Origin: Delphinapterus leucas | Taxonomy: Eukaryota > Chordata > Mammalia > Artiodactyla > Monodontidae | NCBI RefSeq assembly: GCF_002288925.2 | Contig: NW_022098043.1 | Coordinates: forward strand, 6,558,901 to 6,622,900 | Length of the DNA stretch: 64,000 nt | Direction of reading: 5' to 3' | Program-made: the position numbers and the translations under genes | Shown here: piece by piece, positions 1 through 10,929 of the stretch | Numbering within the stretch: position 1 is the stretch's first letter | Layout of the letters: every line of letters begins with the position of its first letter | The notes under the pieces: model-generated | Database searches by the model: none | What the model was told of the DNA's origin: nothing | Seen by the model: only the letters and a program-made list of their open reading frames with translations

Positions 1-840
1 TGCAGGGTTGATGCATGATGATGAATGAATGAATGGATTCCTCTTGGAATCTGGCCCATACTGGGACTCAGTTAATATTGGCAGATGGCAATGGTGGTGA
101 TGGTAGTGGTGGCTGAGGCAGGTGTCACTGGCTCCTTTCTGTCCAGCAGCCCCCATATGGCATCCTTTGTCCAAGATCAGCCACCCCATCTCCCCTGGGA
201 AGTTGCCCTTCCTCCAACATGACTTTATCAATCACTAAAATCACACAACCCAGAGCTGGTCAATGATTGTTCCCCACTGACCTGGCAGCAGTAATTGCTC
301 CAAGAGTGGGCACGTGACCCCAACAAGGCCAGTCAAAGTCCTTCCTTGGGGCTGCCATGGATCCTGGAGAAGGTAGCTCTCTTGCTTTGGACTGGGGCTG
401 CCAGGCTGGGCTGCTGCTGGCCAAGTGCCACAGAAGGGAGAGAATGAGGCCAACCCCGAAGGGAAGCAGAGACAAGCAGAGGCAAGTGATGGACACAGAG
501 AATCCTGGTGGCCCTGAGCCCTGGTTCCAGGCCCCCAGGTCCTCCTCTGACCTCTTCCCGGGCCATCAAATTCCCTTCTCACTCAGGCTGATGTGATGTG
601 GGCTGCTCTTACTTGTAATGGAAAGAATTCTGAATCACATTAACCCAAGGAGAAAACAGTGAGAGGAACAGGGTGGGTCCAAGTGGAGACACAGATGTTG
701 AGCAGCGATAGGCCAGCAGACTCAGGGACATGTAGGAAATCTCCTGCTAAGGGCAGAGCAGAGACCCACTGGCCCCACCGCAGGCAAGGCTGAAGGACAA
801 GAGTTTGCACAGAAGGAAGGACCTGAGGTGGGCTTGCTGC
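1..840. other. Unique GC-rich sequence, no gene seen
   Basis: A short GAAT run lies near position 24. I see no recognisable repeat and no exon with convincing splice sites. Reading frames overlap on both strands and look like chance frames in GC-rich DNA. Confidence 0.4.
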
Positions 841-1141
841 ACTTTCACTGCAAATAACAGAAATCCAACTTAAACTGACTTAGTAAGCAGGAAGGGTAAT
901 TTGTTAGCTCACATAACTAAAATGTCCATGGGTCTCTGGCTTCAGACATGGCTGGATCCAGGTGCCCAGCTGCTGCTGGCAGGTATCCGTCTCTCCTCAA
1001 ACGATGGCAGCTTTGGGCTTCCATCCTGACGGCAACCTCAGCTGAAAGAGAGCACCTCTCTCCTCACCATTGCAGCAGAAATCCCAGAATTTAATCGGAT
1101 TGGCTTTGTTTCAGCCTCATGCCCACCCCTAAGGCAACCCT
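841..1141 (-). mobile_element. Ancient interspersed repeat, family not assigned
   Basis: On the minus strand the stretch resembles an old dispersed mammalian repeat. It has a tail near 841-910 reading like the end of an LTR (AGTTTAAGTTGGATTTCTGT on the minus strand) and internal text typical of dispersed copies. I cannot name the family, and it could be an LTR or a DNA-transposon relic. Confidence 0.4.
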
Positions 1142-2060
1142 CAGACAAGGGGAATGTGGAGCTCTCAGTGGCCAGGCCCGCACCCCAGGTAAACCCCTCC
1201 CAAATCAGTGACCCAAAAGTGGAGGTGGAGAGGCTCCCAGAGGTGCTGCTGCCATCGGGGAGCGGGGTGCATGCGCGGGGCAGGCAGAAGCAGCGTGTCC
1301 GCAGATCTCGGGAAGAGGTCTTTGGCTGGAAGCCGCTCCCCACGGGAAGGAGGGCCTGAGGAAGGGGAGAGGAGCTCTGTGGGGAAAAAGACAGCCTTCC
1401 CCTTGGCTGGGTTGGCCTTTGGAGGAGGGGGGACATCCCCCATGAAGGCAAGAGGATGGATGGGAGGACCCCTCGGTTACTCCCAGCCCTGGAAGTCTCT
1501 GGTTTGCAGCCATGACGCCAATTGTCTGCAGCCAGACACATTCCTGGACTTGGCTGAAAGGGAGGAGATGAGAGTCAGGCATCTAGAAGCACCTCCGATC
1601 CCCACATCTCTGCTCTCCAAACGCGGGTGGGGGCCAATTATGTGTGCGCTCAGAGAGAATTGCAGCCGACCTGCCCAGGACGCCTGGGTTTGTCAGGTTG
1701 CTGGAGTCAGTGGCTTCCGGGTTGTCAGAAGAAGGCTACATTCCAGGGCCAGGGTGGTCTAGGGTGGTCTCCAGGGCCCCCTCGGGAGGAGGCTGCAGAT
1801 GGGAGGCTCAGAAATCCCCTGCCCTCTGCTTGGAGAAAAACAGGGAAAGGATCTCCTGTCACTTTAAGGTCGCCATTGTGCCGGTACTTTACAGTAACGA
1901 CCCTGCCTCACCCTCACATCACCCAGTTCCCCCTGCCTGGCTTCCCACAGCTGGGCACCTCCCCGTAACTCCCTGCTGCCCCTGCACCTCTGTTTTTAAA
2001 GCCAAGAATGGACACATCATCAAGAGAGCTGCAAACCTCCTTGTGGCTGAGACTCAGTGC
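1142..2060. other. Unique GC-rich sequence, no gene seen
   Basis: No repeat family is recognised. The overlapping open frames here (up to about 180 codons) have no start context or splice signals that set them apart from shadows on the other strand. Confidence 0.35.
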
Positions 2061-2064
2061 TTCT

Positions 2065-2190
2065 TTGAGACTCAGTTTCCTCAAATGTGCGGGGGTGGGG
2101 GGTGGTGGGCAGACCTTCTCTGCAAACCCCTCGGGGATGCTAAGATGATCAAATGGACTGGAGCTGTGACCAGGCTTCGGAAACGATAAA
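2065..2190 (+). mobile_element. MIR SINE fragment
   Basis: The core phrase CTCAGTTTCCTCAAATGTG near 2071 matches the MIR 3' half in sense orientation. It is followed at 2091-2109 by a G-rich run (GGGGGTGGGGGGTGGTGGG) able to form a G-quadruplex. The copy is degraded, so the family call is moderate. Confidence 0.4.
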
Positions 2191-2539
2191 ACCTCTAACC
2201 AGGGTGAAGTATACTAACCCCCAGCGTGGACCCCTGGGGGAGGTTTGAGATCCCCCAACGCGTCTTCTCTTGGAGATGCGGTTTAGGGAGAGGGGTGAGT
2301 CTATGTCTGGTCTGGAGGCAGGAGGATGGACAAGATGATGTCTTGAAATCCTTCCAAGCCTTCAGTTGTCTGGCCCAGCCCATATATGACATGGTCAGAC
2401 TTTGACTTCCCACAGGACTGGTCCCCCAGCCCCTTGTCATCTCTCCAGCATGTAATAAAAGTGCAGGGAACACCTGCCCAGGGAGCCGAAGGTCACAAGG
2501 GACACCTCCTCTTGCCGTCCCATCCAGTCCATCAGCTGG

Positions 2540-2835
2540 TCCTATTGACTCTCCTCCACGTCGCTCTGGATCCACCCACTTCTCACCACGTCCATGGCTA
2601 CTGGCCTGGACCAAGCCACCCTTTCTCTCTTGGATGCCTGTCCAGCCTCCTCTGTCTTCCTGCATCCATTCCTGCTGCCCTAGCATCCTTACCCTACATA
2701 GGAGCCAGAGTGATTCAACAAAACAAATAACAAATTATATATACAATTATAGCAATTCCTTCCAATGGCTTCCCATTACTCTTAGAAAAATATCTAAACT
2801 CTTGACCAAGGAGAAAAGATGATCTAATATTTTGG
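2540..2835 (+). mobile_element. L2 LINE fragment, 5' part of a split copy
   Basis: The text around 2705-2815 (CCAGAGTGATTCAACA, then CAATGGCTTCCCATTACT) is typical of the untranslated 3' part of L2. The copy stops just after GATGATCTAAT and appears to resume near 3640, on the far side of an antisense L1. Confidence 0.6.
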
Positions 2836-3560
2836 GGTTTTTAAATTGTGTTAAAATACACATAACATAAAATGTACCCTCTTACCCATTTTCAAGTGTA
2901 CAGTTCAGTCATGCTAAGTACGTTTAGATCACTGTGCACCCAATCTTCAGAACGTTTTCATCTTCACCAGCTAAAACTCCACACCCGTTGAACAACAACT
3001 CCCCATCCCCCACCCCTAGGCCCTGGCAACCACCATTCTACTCTTTGGCTCTATGAATTTAACTATTCTACTTACCTCATGTAAGTAGAATCATATAGTA
3101 TTTGTCTTTTTGTGACTGGCTTAGTTCACTTAGCATAATGTCTGCAAGGTTCATCCATGTTGTAGCATGTATCTGAATTTCTTTCCTTTTTAAAGCTGAA
3201 ATATTCCATTGTATGGACATAGCACATTTTGTTTACCCATTCATCCATCGATGGACATTTGGGTCACTTGCACCTTTTGGCTGTTGTGAATAATGATGTT
3301 ATGAACATGGGTATACAAGTATCTCTTTGAGTTCTGCTTTCAATTCTTTTGGCTATATAACCAGAGGTGGAATTGCTGGATCGCATGATAATTCTATTTT
3401 TAATATTTTAGGAATTGCCATACTCTATTCCATAACAGCTACACCATTTCACATTTCCACCAAAGTGCGCAAGGGTTCCAGTGTCTCCACATCCTCACCA
3501 ACTCTGGTTGACTTCTGTTTTTTTGACAGTAGTCATGCTGATAGGCAGGAGGTGGGATTC
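2836..3560 (-). mobile_element. L1 LINE (old L1M type), antisense 3' part
   Basis: Read on the minus strand this is the 3' end of an old L1 with the C-terminal part of its second reading frame. Diagnostic antisense phrases include ATTCCATTGTATGGACATAG near 3203 and GGAATTGCTGGATCGCATGA near 3370. Many stops and substitutions show it is dead. It separates two pieces of one L2 element and is therefore younger than that L2. Confidence 0.85.
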
Positions 3561-3639
3561 TGTCATGTCCTGATGGAGGAAATATCAGTATTGTGTGGGA
3601 CTCCTGTGTTAGGGGAGTGGCATGTACCCCAATCCTGGC

Positions 3640-3865
3640 TGAGAACCATCAGCCCTGCTCCCCTCCCTGCCTCATCTCATACAGTGTCACCCCCTTGCCC
3701 ACCACCCCAGTCACTCTGGACTTCTTTCTGTTCCTCAGTAATGCCAACCTCAGGCTCACCCCAGGGCCTTTGCACCTGCCATCCCTTCTGCCTCGCATGC
3801 TCTTCTTCTTGGTCCTCACATGATGAATCCCATCCCCCAGGTCTCAGTCAATGTCCACTGACTGA
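3640..3865 (+). mobile_element. L2 LINE fragment, 3' part of a split copy
   Basis: CCCCAGGGCCTTTGCACCTG near 3760 is a hallmark of L2. This segment picks up the L2 sequence about where the copy ending at 2835 stops, so both probably come from one insertion. Confidence 0.6.
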
Positions 3866-3884
3866 GTGAATGGCTGGTCGCATG

Positions 3885-4020
3885 CAGTGTTAGAGCTGGA
3901 AGCAAGATCACCCACTCTTGCTACCACTCCCCTCCCAGAGGGGGATCATGAGGTCCAGGAAAGAGAAGGGACTTGACCAAGGTCACAGGAGGCCCAAGCC
4001 AGGTTTCATGACCTCAGTCA
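3885..4020 (-). mobile_element. MIR-like fragment, antisense
   Basis: GGACTTGACCAAGGTCACAG near 3969 is the antisense MIR core. The rest is strongly diverged. Confidence 0.4.
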
Positions 4021-4377
4021 GGTGCTCATCCCCCAACATCCGTCACCTGGAGGACTTCTGTGCCAAGGTTGGGGCCCATGCAGTGACAGTCACAGTTGAT
4101 TGGTCTGCGTGGGAGGCAGCACATCATCTCCAGCCAGTGGGCTTTCCCTTCTGCGTGGTTTGTTCTTTCTTTGGCAACCAGATAAACTAGTTGGCTTGGT
4201 TGGAGGCTGGGCAGTATGAAAATCCAGTGTCTTTAACTGCAGGACCACAGTAGCTCAGTGACCGGCTCATGAGGGCCTTGTGGGACTGAGGCCGCCTGCG
4301 GACCCGCTGATGCTCACAGGTCCAACTCACAAAGCTGATCGCAGAAACACTGCAGAGTGATCCTCCATGTGGAATTA

Positions 4378-4420
4378 TCCTCTATCTATCTATCTATCTA
4401 TCTATCATCTATCTATCTTA
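4378..4420. repeat. (TATC)n microsatellite
   Basis: About ten TATC units with one interrupting TATCA. It directly abuts the 5' target-site copy of the L1 that starts near 4435. Confidence 0.95.
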
Positions 4421-5164
4421 TCAATCCTAAAGGAAAGGAAACTATAAACAAGACAGAAAAGACAACCCTCAGAATGGGAGATAATATTTGCAAACGAATC
4501 AACGGACAAAGGATTAATCTCCAAAATATGTAAACAGCTCATGCAGCTCAATATTAAAAAAACAAACCACCCAATCCAAAAATGGGCAAAAGACCTAAAT
4601 GGACATCTCTCCAAAGAAGACATACAGATGGCCAAGAAGCACATGAAAACCTGCTAAACATCACTAATTATTAGAGAAATGCAAATCAAAGCTACAATGA
4701 GGTATCACCTCACACCAGTCAGAATGGGCACCATCAGAAAATCTACAAACAACAAATGCTGGAGAGGGTGTGGAGAAAAGGGAACCCTCTTGCACTGTTG
4801 GTCGGACTGTAAATTGATACAGCCACTATGGAGAACAGTATGGAGGTTCCTTAAAAAACTAAACATAGAATTACCATATGACCCAGCAACCCCACTACTG
4901 GGCATATACCCAGAGAAAACCATAATTCAAAAAGACACATGCACCCCAATGTTCATTGCAGCACTATATACAATAGCCAGGTCATGGAAGCAACCTAAAT
5001 GCCCATCGACAGACAAATGGATAAAGAAGATGTGGTACATATGTACAATGGAATATTACTCAGCCGTAAAAAGGAACGAAATTGGTTCATCTGTAGAGAT
5101 GTGGATGGACCTAGAGACTGTCATAGGGAGTGAAATAAGTCAGAAAGAGAAAAACAAATATCAT

Positions 5165-5165
5165 A

Positions 5166-5181
<16 letters not shown>
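5165..5181. repeat. (TA)n microsatellite
   Basis: A TA run between the L1 sequence and the T tract of the SINE. It begins inside the target-site copy CAAATATCATATAT (5155-5168), so it seems to have expanded from the duplicated site. Confidence 0.8.
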
Positions 5182-5212
<31 letters not shown>

Positions 5213-5397
5213 GTACGCCTCTCACTGTTGTGACCTCTCCCGTTGCGGAGCACAGGCTCCGGACGCACAGGCTCAGCGGCCATGGCTCACGGGCCCAGCC
5301 GCTCCACGGCATGTGGGATCTTCCCGGACCAGGGCACGAACCCGTGTCTCCTGCATCAGCAGGCGGACTCTCAACCACTGCGCCACCAGGGAAGCCC
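5182..5397 (-). mobile_element. CHR-type SINE (tRNA-derived), antisense
   Basis: A full-length element with its poly(A) visible as a T tract at 5182-5210 and its 5' end, GGGGCTTCCCTGGTGGCGCA on the minus strand, at 5397. Flanking repeats CAAATATCATATAT (5155-5168) and CAAATATCGTATAT (5398-5411) form a target-site duplication inside the L1, so the SINE is younger than that L1. Internal A-box and B-box-like motifs reflect its tRNA ancestry. Frames running through it are not genes. Confidence 0.97.
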
Positions 5398-5510
5398 CAA
5401 ATATCGTATATTAATGCATATATGTGGAGTCTAGGAAAATGGTACAGATCAACTGGTTTGCAGGGCAGAAATTGAGACACAGATGTAGAGAACAAACGTA
5501 TGGACACCAA

Positions 5511-5543
5511 GGGGGAAAGTGGGGGGTGGGGCGGTGGTGGTGG
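5511..5543 (+). other. G-rich tract in L1 3' UTR
   Basis: Several runs of three or more G in about 33 bases within the L1 3' untranslated region, able to form a G-quadruplex. The sister L1 copy has a comparable tract near 59260-59296. G-rich tracts at this place are a known feature of mammalian L1s. Confidence 0.6.
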
Positions 5544-5867
5544 GATGAATTGGGAGATTGGGATTGACATGTATACACTGATGTGTATAAAATGGATGAC
5601 TAATAAGAACCTGTTGTATAAAAAATAAATAAATAAATAAAATTCAAAAAAAAAAAACCCTAAAGGAGTATAGTTGAATTTAGGCACATGAGCTCTACAA
5701 TCAACGTGCCTCCTTCTCTTGAGAAAGGCCAGGGCTGCCCACACATGGTCTCCCTCAGATCTGGATCCCTCAGATCCAATCTACTGAATAAAACTTTGGC
5801 CTCCTTGGTGGATGGAGCTCTCAGCCAGTGTTACACTGACGTGGTCTAGAAGGTATTTCTCCAGTTC

Positions 5868-6055
5868 AGTGTAGAGTCAGGCTGACCTGGGTTCAAATCC
5901 CAGCTCAGCCCCTTGGGAGTCAGGTTACCATCTCCCGAGTCAGGGGTTTCCTTATCTGCAGCGTGGGACTCTTTCAGGGGTGTCGAGAGGATTGTATGAG
6001 ATAATGATGCTTGTAAAAGACTTAGCACCGTCCTGGCACGTAACTGAGGGCTTGC
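5868..6055 (+). mobile_element. MIR SINE
   Basis: GACCTGGGTTCAAATCCCAG near 5885 is the tRNA-derived B-box region. The core and the tail phrase AGCACCGTCCTGGCACGTAA near 6025 follow in order, so most of the element is present. Confidence 0.75.
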
Positions 6056-6239
6056 TTAGTCACAGTTCCCGGTCAACAGTTGGAAGGACTACAGAGCACC
6101 CTCCTCACCCCTGAGTCTTGCCCAAGCTTCCCTGGGAAGTTCCTCCCATTTCCATTTCCAGAGGACTGGACAAGACTCAATGGCCAGTGAATCGGGAGGG
6201 ACAAAGGAATAAAAATGGAATAAATGGGATCATTTATAG

Positions 6240-6440
6240 ATCTATCACTAATATAGATCCATTTCTGGCGCACAGAGGACTTGCCAGGTGCTATTCTGAG
6301 CCTCTGCAGGTGAGGACAGAGGGGATGCCCACAGCCACCCTGGAAGCAGGTACCTTTTTACCCCCATTTAACAGATGAGGAAGCTGAGGTAAAGAAAGCC
6401 TAATCGAATTGTCCAAGTTCACATGGTTAAAAGGTGGCTG
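6240..6440 (-). mobile_element. MIR SINE, antisense
   Basis: CATTTAACAGATGAGGAAGC near 6366 and the upstream GCCAGGTGCTATTCTGAGCC near 6284 are antisense MIR core and tail. Confidence 0.7.
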
Positions 6441-7150
6441 GGCCAGGCAGGCCAGAGACGAGAAGAAGGGGTACTCAAAGGCCATGGGGCACAGGGGGAT
6501 GCCCTGCCCAACCCGCAGTGTGAGACAGGCTTTGCTCCCAGAGCCTGAAGGGGTTGTTGATGAAGGAGAAACTCTCTGCTCCAGGGTCACCATCTCAGGA
6601 AGGCCCCTCTCTGACCACCCACCTAAAACAGCGATCTCTGCCCCTAGCCTCCCCCATCCCCCGCCTTTGCCCGGCTTTACTCTTCTCATAGTACGTGGCA
6701 TCATCTGACGAAGATTTATGGGGCCAGAGAGATGGATAGAGGCCAATTGGGAAGGTCCCGGTAAGGGGGATAAAATGTTGGGACTTTATCCTTGGGTCCC
6801 TGGAAGAGCGGGGAGGGTGATGGGAAGGCAGCTCCCACAGCACATGCACACACACACCCACACCCCTTACCCCAAACAAGGATTTTGAAAGTCATCCAAA
6901 GGGGCAGCCTTCAATCCGTTTGGGCGTCAAGTCCAGGGCTGATCCTCTGGGCCGGGCTGTGGCTGGGCCATAGCGATAGTAAGACGAAGGCAACAGGAGC
7001 CTGCCCTTGGGGCGCCCACAGTCCTCCAGGGGATACAGGAAGGTGAACTCACATGCACAAAGGTTTTGATAGACAAAGTGGCTTGTCCACCAGTGACACC
7101 AGACCTGGGCATGCCTCTACATCTCTGCTTATGCTGTCTCTGCCTCCTGG
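6441..7150. other. Unique sequence, no gene seen
   Basis: A short interrupted CA run lies near 6844-6865. I recognise no repeat family and no supported exon. Confidence 0.35.
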
Positions 7151-7159
7151 AATGCCATC

Positions 7160-7270
7160 CTCCCGTCCAGCAGAAATTTACTGAGCTCTTATTATATACC
7201 AGGCATTGGAGAAACAAGGATAATCCAAGACAGATATGGTTCCTGCTTCCCAAGCCCTGGTATGCCCAGG
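7160..7270 (-). mobile_element. L2/MIR-type tail, antisense
   Basis: AATTTACTGAGCTCTTATTA near 7176 followed by TACCAGGCATTGGAG is the antisense form of the tail shared by ancient CORE-SINE and L2 elements. The exact family is unclear. Confidence 0.45.
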
Positions 7271-7274
7271 AAAC

Positions 7275-7395
7275 TTCTATTCATTCCTCATAACCCTACT
7301 CCAATACCCTCTCTTCAACATGAAGTCTTTCCTGACTCCCTCAAGCAGTAAGTTCCTTCTTTTCCAGGGCTCTCCTAACATCCTATGACTTTACT
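7275..7395 (+). mobile_element. L2 LINE fragment
   Basis: TGAAGTCTTTCCTGACTCCC near 7321 is typical of the L2 3' region in sense orientation. Confidence 0.4.
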
Positions 7396-7444
7396 TGTAG
7401 AGGAAAGAAAAAGGAAAGAAAACAACAACTGACCACCGGAAAAA

Positions 7445-7630
7445 ACTCACCATGCACCAGACCCTGGGCTGCGTAATTCACAAGCAATGCCCTGCTTCAG
7501 GCTCCCAGTGACTCTGCAAGAGAGGAAATAGTCGCCCTTTTCGCAGATGAGAAAATGGACCCAGAGAGGTTAAGTCTCTCGCCCGAGGTCACACAGTCAG
7601 CCGGTAAGTGAGGAAACAGGGACAGGAAAC
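7445..7630 (-). mobile_element. MIR SINE, antisense
   Basis: CGCAGATGAGAAAATGGACC near 7543 and AGGTCACACAGTCAGCCGGT near 7587 cover the antisense core and box region. Confidence 0.7.
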
Positions 7631-8424
7631 CAAGCTCCACTCCAAGACTGGCCGTGTCCATGCTGTGAGCACCCTGAAGACAGGGGTGGTGGGTCACGTG
7701 GGCGTCATGCTCTGTCCTCAGGCCCCAGCACAGGCAGGGCGCACAGTGAGTGCTCTGGGTGGGCAGGCAGACGCGGAGGGAGCCCCGCTGGGGCTGCACT
7801 GTCCTCCTCGGGGCCTAGGTGGCGATGTGCACACTCTGTCCCTCTAGCCCTTGCTGGCGTCCACCTTAGGCTCCCAGATCCACTGCCTGGAAAGGCTTTT
7901 CTCTCCCTCTTCCAGCTTCCTCTGCCTGCCAGTCTCTTGGATCTGTTCAGCCTCTGTCCTCCCGACTGGAATTCCCCCCTCACTGACACTTGTCGCCACT
8001 ATGGGACCTCGGGATGGGCCAATTCTTCCCCAAAGTGTTTGTGGAGGGGAGGGAAGGACTGTTCATTCATGTCCGCAGTCAGACCCGGGAAGCCCACTGG
8101 CTCAGGCACCGGGCGGGCTGTCGGGGACCCATCCCTGCCCGATTTTCCCTTCCCCATTGCTCCCGGAGAGGCCTCCCCACACCCCACGAGGCTGAGAGTT
8201 GCCATCTACAAAGCTCCATGTCAGCCGAGACGAAGACCAAGAGAGGGTGATGAACAGGATCTTGTCCGAAGCGCCCAGAAGTCCCGCAGGAGCTGGGGTG
8301 GAATCTAGATTTCCTGATTTGTATCCTCAGCAAAATCTCCAGCACAGTTTGAAGCTGTTTCTCTGGGGCCCTGGGGGTGGGGGGGAGCAACTGGAGAAAA
8401 ATGCAGTCCAACCAGTTATCTGAT
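7631..8424. other. Unique GC-rich sequence with weak L2 traces
   Basis: A possible L2 tail (CCCCAGCACAGGCAGGGCGC near 7723) and L2-like text around 7880-8000 are visible but too diverged to bound. Overlapping frames on both strands argue against a gene. Confidence 0.3.
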
Positions 8425-8560
8425 GGAGTAATAATAAAAATAACAACAACTCCCATTTCTGTTTTCACCCTTTCCCTGGCAGTACTTCACTGGTCCTCAC
8501 ACCTGCTGGGGGAGGTGGGTGCCACTGGCCCTTGTTTTACGGATGCCCGAAGAGGAAGGC
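8425..8560 (-). mobile_element. MIR-like fragment, antisense
   Basis: AATAATAAAAATAACAACAA followed by text ending in TTTTACGGATGCCCGAAG near 8535 resembles a strongly diverged antisense MIR. Confidence 0.35.
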
Positions 8561-8782
8561 GTTTACCCCAGTCCCCAGACTGTTGGGACCAGGTCCCAGC
8601 TCCCAGGCCCGGAGTTTCCTGTGGGGTGGGGCAAGAATGGGGGTGAGGGGCTTGGGAGGCTGAGATTGCAGGTGGGCTGGGGCAGCCAAGCTGGGAAGTG
8701 CATCTCCTCCTCCCAGGCTGTTCTCACCCACACCCCCAAACCTCTTTCAAAGCAGCACCTGGGCTCTGTCCTGGGCCAGACC

Positions 8783-8823
8783 ACCTCTCCTCCCTCCCTC
8801 CCTCCCCCACCCCCCCATCCCCT
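8783..8823. repeat. C-rich polypyrimidine tract
   Basis: Runs of TCCC units followed by long C runs. The complementary strand is G-rich and could form a quadruplex or triplex. Confidence 0.75.
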
Positions 8824-8854
8824 ACTGTGCCCCCAAGAGCCGTCTGGGCCTCCA

Positions 8855-8950
8855 CGGAACATCAGATCTGGTTCGCTCTGCCTGCCCTTAGGCAAGTCCC
8901 TTCCCCCATCTGGGACTCAGTTTCCCAGTCTATATAATGAGTGAGTTGAG
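8855..8950 (+). mobile_element. MIR SINE fragment
   Basis: GGGACTCAGTTTCCCAGTCT near 8911 is the sense core. Confidence 0.5.
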
Positions 8951-9144
8951 CTTTGAGTTCAACCTTTCGGAGCTCATGGTCTGACCTCTTGGGGAAAAGG
9001 GTGAGATCAGCATAAGGGATGGGGAATGACTGTGTCTGAGGCCTCGACCGAGTGCCAGACACCAAGAACCAGCTGCTTTGCTGGCGACACAGAGCAGCCA
9101 ACGGCAGATGTTGCCCCAGAGGCTCGGGGTCAATGGACACTGGT

Positions 9145-9262
9145 TCCCCAACTTCCTGTGCCTCAGTTTCCTGATCTGTCTAGTGGGGACGATAAACTTA
9201 CCTCATAGGGCTGTCCGGAGAGCGCACCGCAATAATGTATGTAATGTGCGTCACAGCGCCCA
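9145..9262 (+). mobile_element. MIR SINE fragment
   Basis: GTGCCTCAGTTTCCTGATCT near 9158, then AAACTTACCTCATAGGGCTG near 9193, in MIR order. Confidence 0.6.
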
Positions 9263-9361
9263 TCACACAATCACTCGAAAGCATCATCACCGTCACCCTC
9301 TGACCCCTCCTCCCGGTCTGGTCCAGCCCCAGCCAGGGCTCAGCCTTCGAAGAAGACTCCT

Positions 9362-9545
9362 GACCTGGCATCAGAAAAGCCTGGGCTCTACTTTCAGTTC
9401 CGTCATTAACCTGCTGAGTCGCCCAAGCCTCAGTTTCTTCACCTGCAAAATGGGGCCAATAAGCTTTGTGTGGGGAAGTATCATGGGCATGCAGCAAGAT
9501 CACTCATGGAAAAGTGCCTGATATGGGGCATGGCCCGGTGAGCAT
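9362..9545 (+). mobile_element. MIR SINE
   Basis: AGCCTGGGCTCTACTTTCAG near 9379, the core CCTCAGTTTCTTCACCTGCA near 9428, and the tail GTGCCTGATATGGGGCATGG near 9514 give most of an element. Confidence 0.75.
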
Positions 9546-9594
9546 TGTTTCCTTCTTTCTTTGTTGCCCCAGAATGACATCTTTTGACAGCAGA

Positions 9595-9765
9595 GCAAAT
9601 ATATAATAACACTACAGCTAACATTTAATGAGCACTTACCATGTGCCTGACACTGGCCTAAGGATTCTGTGTATTTAACTCACTTCATCCTTATAAGTGA
9701 CACTATGAAGGTGGACAGAGACATGATGCCCATCTTACTGAGAGGGAAACTGACAAAGACCCGAA
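9595..9765 (-). mobile_element. MIR SINE, antisense
   Basis: TAATGAGCACTTACCATGTG near 9627 and CATCTTACTGAGAGGGAAAC near 9731 mark antisense tail and core. It lies tail to tail with the preceding sense MIR. Confidence 0.75.
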
Positions 9766-10260
9766 CCCAGATCTGGGCAACTCCTCTACCTGGACCAGAC
9801 CCCACCTGGAGTCTGGTACTCCCATGAGGTCTCAGCAGCGCCCAGGGGTGCAGGCCAGATCTCCATGACTCCAAGAGGTTACGGGGTGGTGAGTCCTCAT
9901 ATTTGGTGCCCTCGAGGAGCTGGGGGGGTCTGAGGTGAGGCAAAGCTGCGCTCTCTCAAGAGGGCAAACCTCTTACCCCAGCCCTACCGCCATGCCAGAT
10001 GGGCAGGGAACAGGTGCACAGATCCCCGGTCCCAGGCTAGGTGAGGGGGGCACTCACTTGGCAGCCAGAGCCCCGCGTGAACAAGAAGAAACCCAGCCTG
10101 CAGCCCCTTGGCCCTGGCAGGAGATTAACAAAACAAATACCCGAGCAATCTCGATTTCAACACTTGGGGAGGGGGCCAAGTGTCAGGGCGCAGGGGGCGG
10201 GTGGGAAACGCAGAGACCTTTTACCACTTTCCCTCTGTTTAGTTTCACACGAGTGTACAC
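9766..10260. other. Unique GC-rich sequence, no gene seen
   Basis: No repeat family or supported exon is recognised. Confidence 0.3.
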
Positions 10261-10267
10261 TCAAGTG

Positions 10268-10295
10268 CTCCCTCTCTCCCTCTCTCTCTCTTTTT
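10268..10295. repeat. (TC)n-rich tract
   Basis: An imperfect CT dinucleotide run followed by a T run. Confidence 0.8.
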
Positions 10296-10439
10296 ACATT
10301 TTTATTTTACTTTTGCAAATGCTCAAACTTTCCTGCCACAAATTATTCTTGGCCAGGTTACAAGCAGAAAGGCCGTGTGTATCCTTTACTTGACAAAAAG
10401 GGGACGGGTGGCGGGGGGGGCGCTTTCTTGTGAAATATT

Positions 10440-10929
10440 TCAGTTGTGCGTTTGAGGTGGGATTTCTTTCTTCGTTCTCCTGGCTGTGTCTTTGCCGGGG
10501 AGAGCAGGGATGCTGGCCTCCTGGCGCATGAGCTGTCTGCAGGTGGTCTAAATCCTACTGCTCTCCTTACCTCCAGCTGACCTGACCATTTCGTGGTTCT
10601 GCTTTCACCAAGCTGATCTGGAATGGCATTTGCCAAGGGTGGGTTGCATCTGGCACCCGTGTGTCTCACCTCCCCCAGGCCCTGCAGGACCTGTGCCCGG
10701 GGCCAGCTGGAGGGTCCTGTCTGGAGGCCTGGGGGCCTGGGCAGAGGTTCCTGAATTCTCAGATAGACTTGTCCTGCTCTACCCAGGACCCAAGGAAGGG
10801 GCTGGCTCTGGGGCCTCCCCACTTGTGCAGAAGGAAGTGACCCGTCCAGTTCACCTCAACCCTGCCACATCCCCCAATCCCCCCCTCCTGCAGATCTAGC
10901 CCCAGGCCCCTTCCGCAGCCTCATCCACC
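10440..10929. other. Unique sequence, no gene seen
   Basis: A G run lies just upstream (about 10405-10430). No family is recognised and no exon signal stands out. Confidence 0.3.

Larger units (their letters stand above)
4435..5658 (+). mobile_element. Young 5'-truncated L1 LINE, split by a SINE
   Basis: This copy holds the 3' end of ORF2, the 3' untranslated region and an A-rich AAAT tail ending near 5658. One frame is open from about 4658 to the SINE and encodes the carboxy-terminal, zinc-knuckle-like part of the L1 protein ([15 protein letters not shown]), but frameshifts lie upstream. The repeated flank CCTAAAGGA at 4426-4434 and 5659-5667 is a likely target-site duplication. An antisense CHR SINE occupies 5182-5397. 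The copy at 58886-59397 has the same 3' end, so both belong to one lineage-specific family. Confidence 0.95.

Noticed and set aside
4679..5233. Frame resembling the end of an L1 protein
   Set aside because: A genuine remnant of L1 ORF2 but 5'-truncated, frameshifted upstream and cut by a SINE, so it is annotated as a mobile element rather than a gene.
5121..5744. Minus-strand frame of 207 codons
   Set aside because: It crosses the SINE, its A tract and L1 untranslated sequence in antisense. No biological reading frame.
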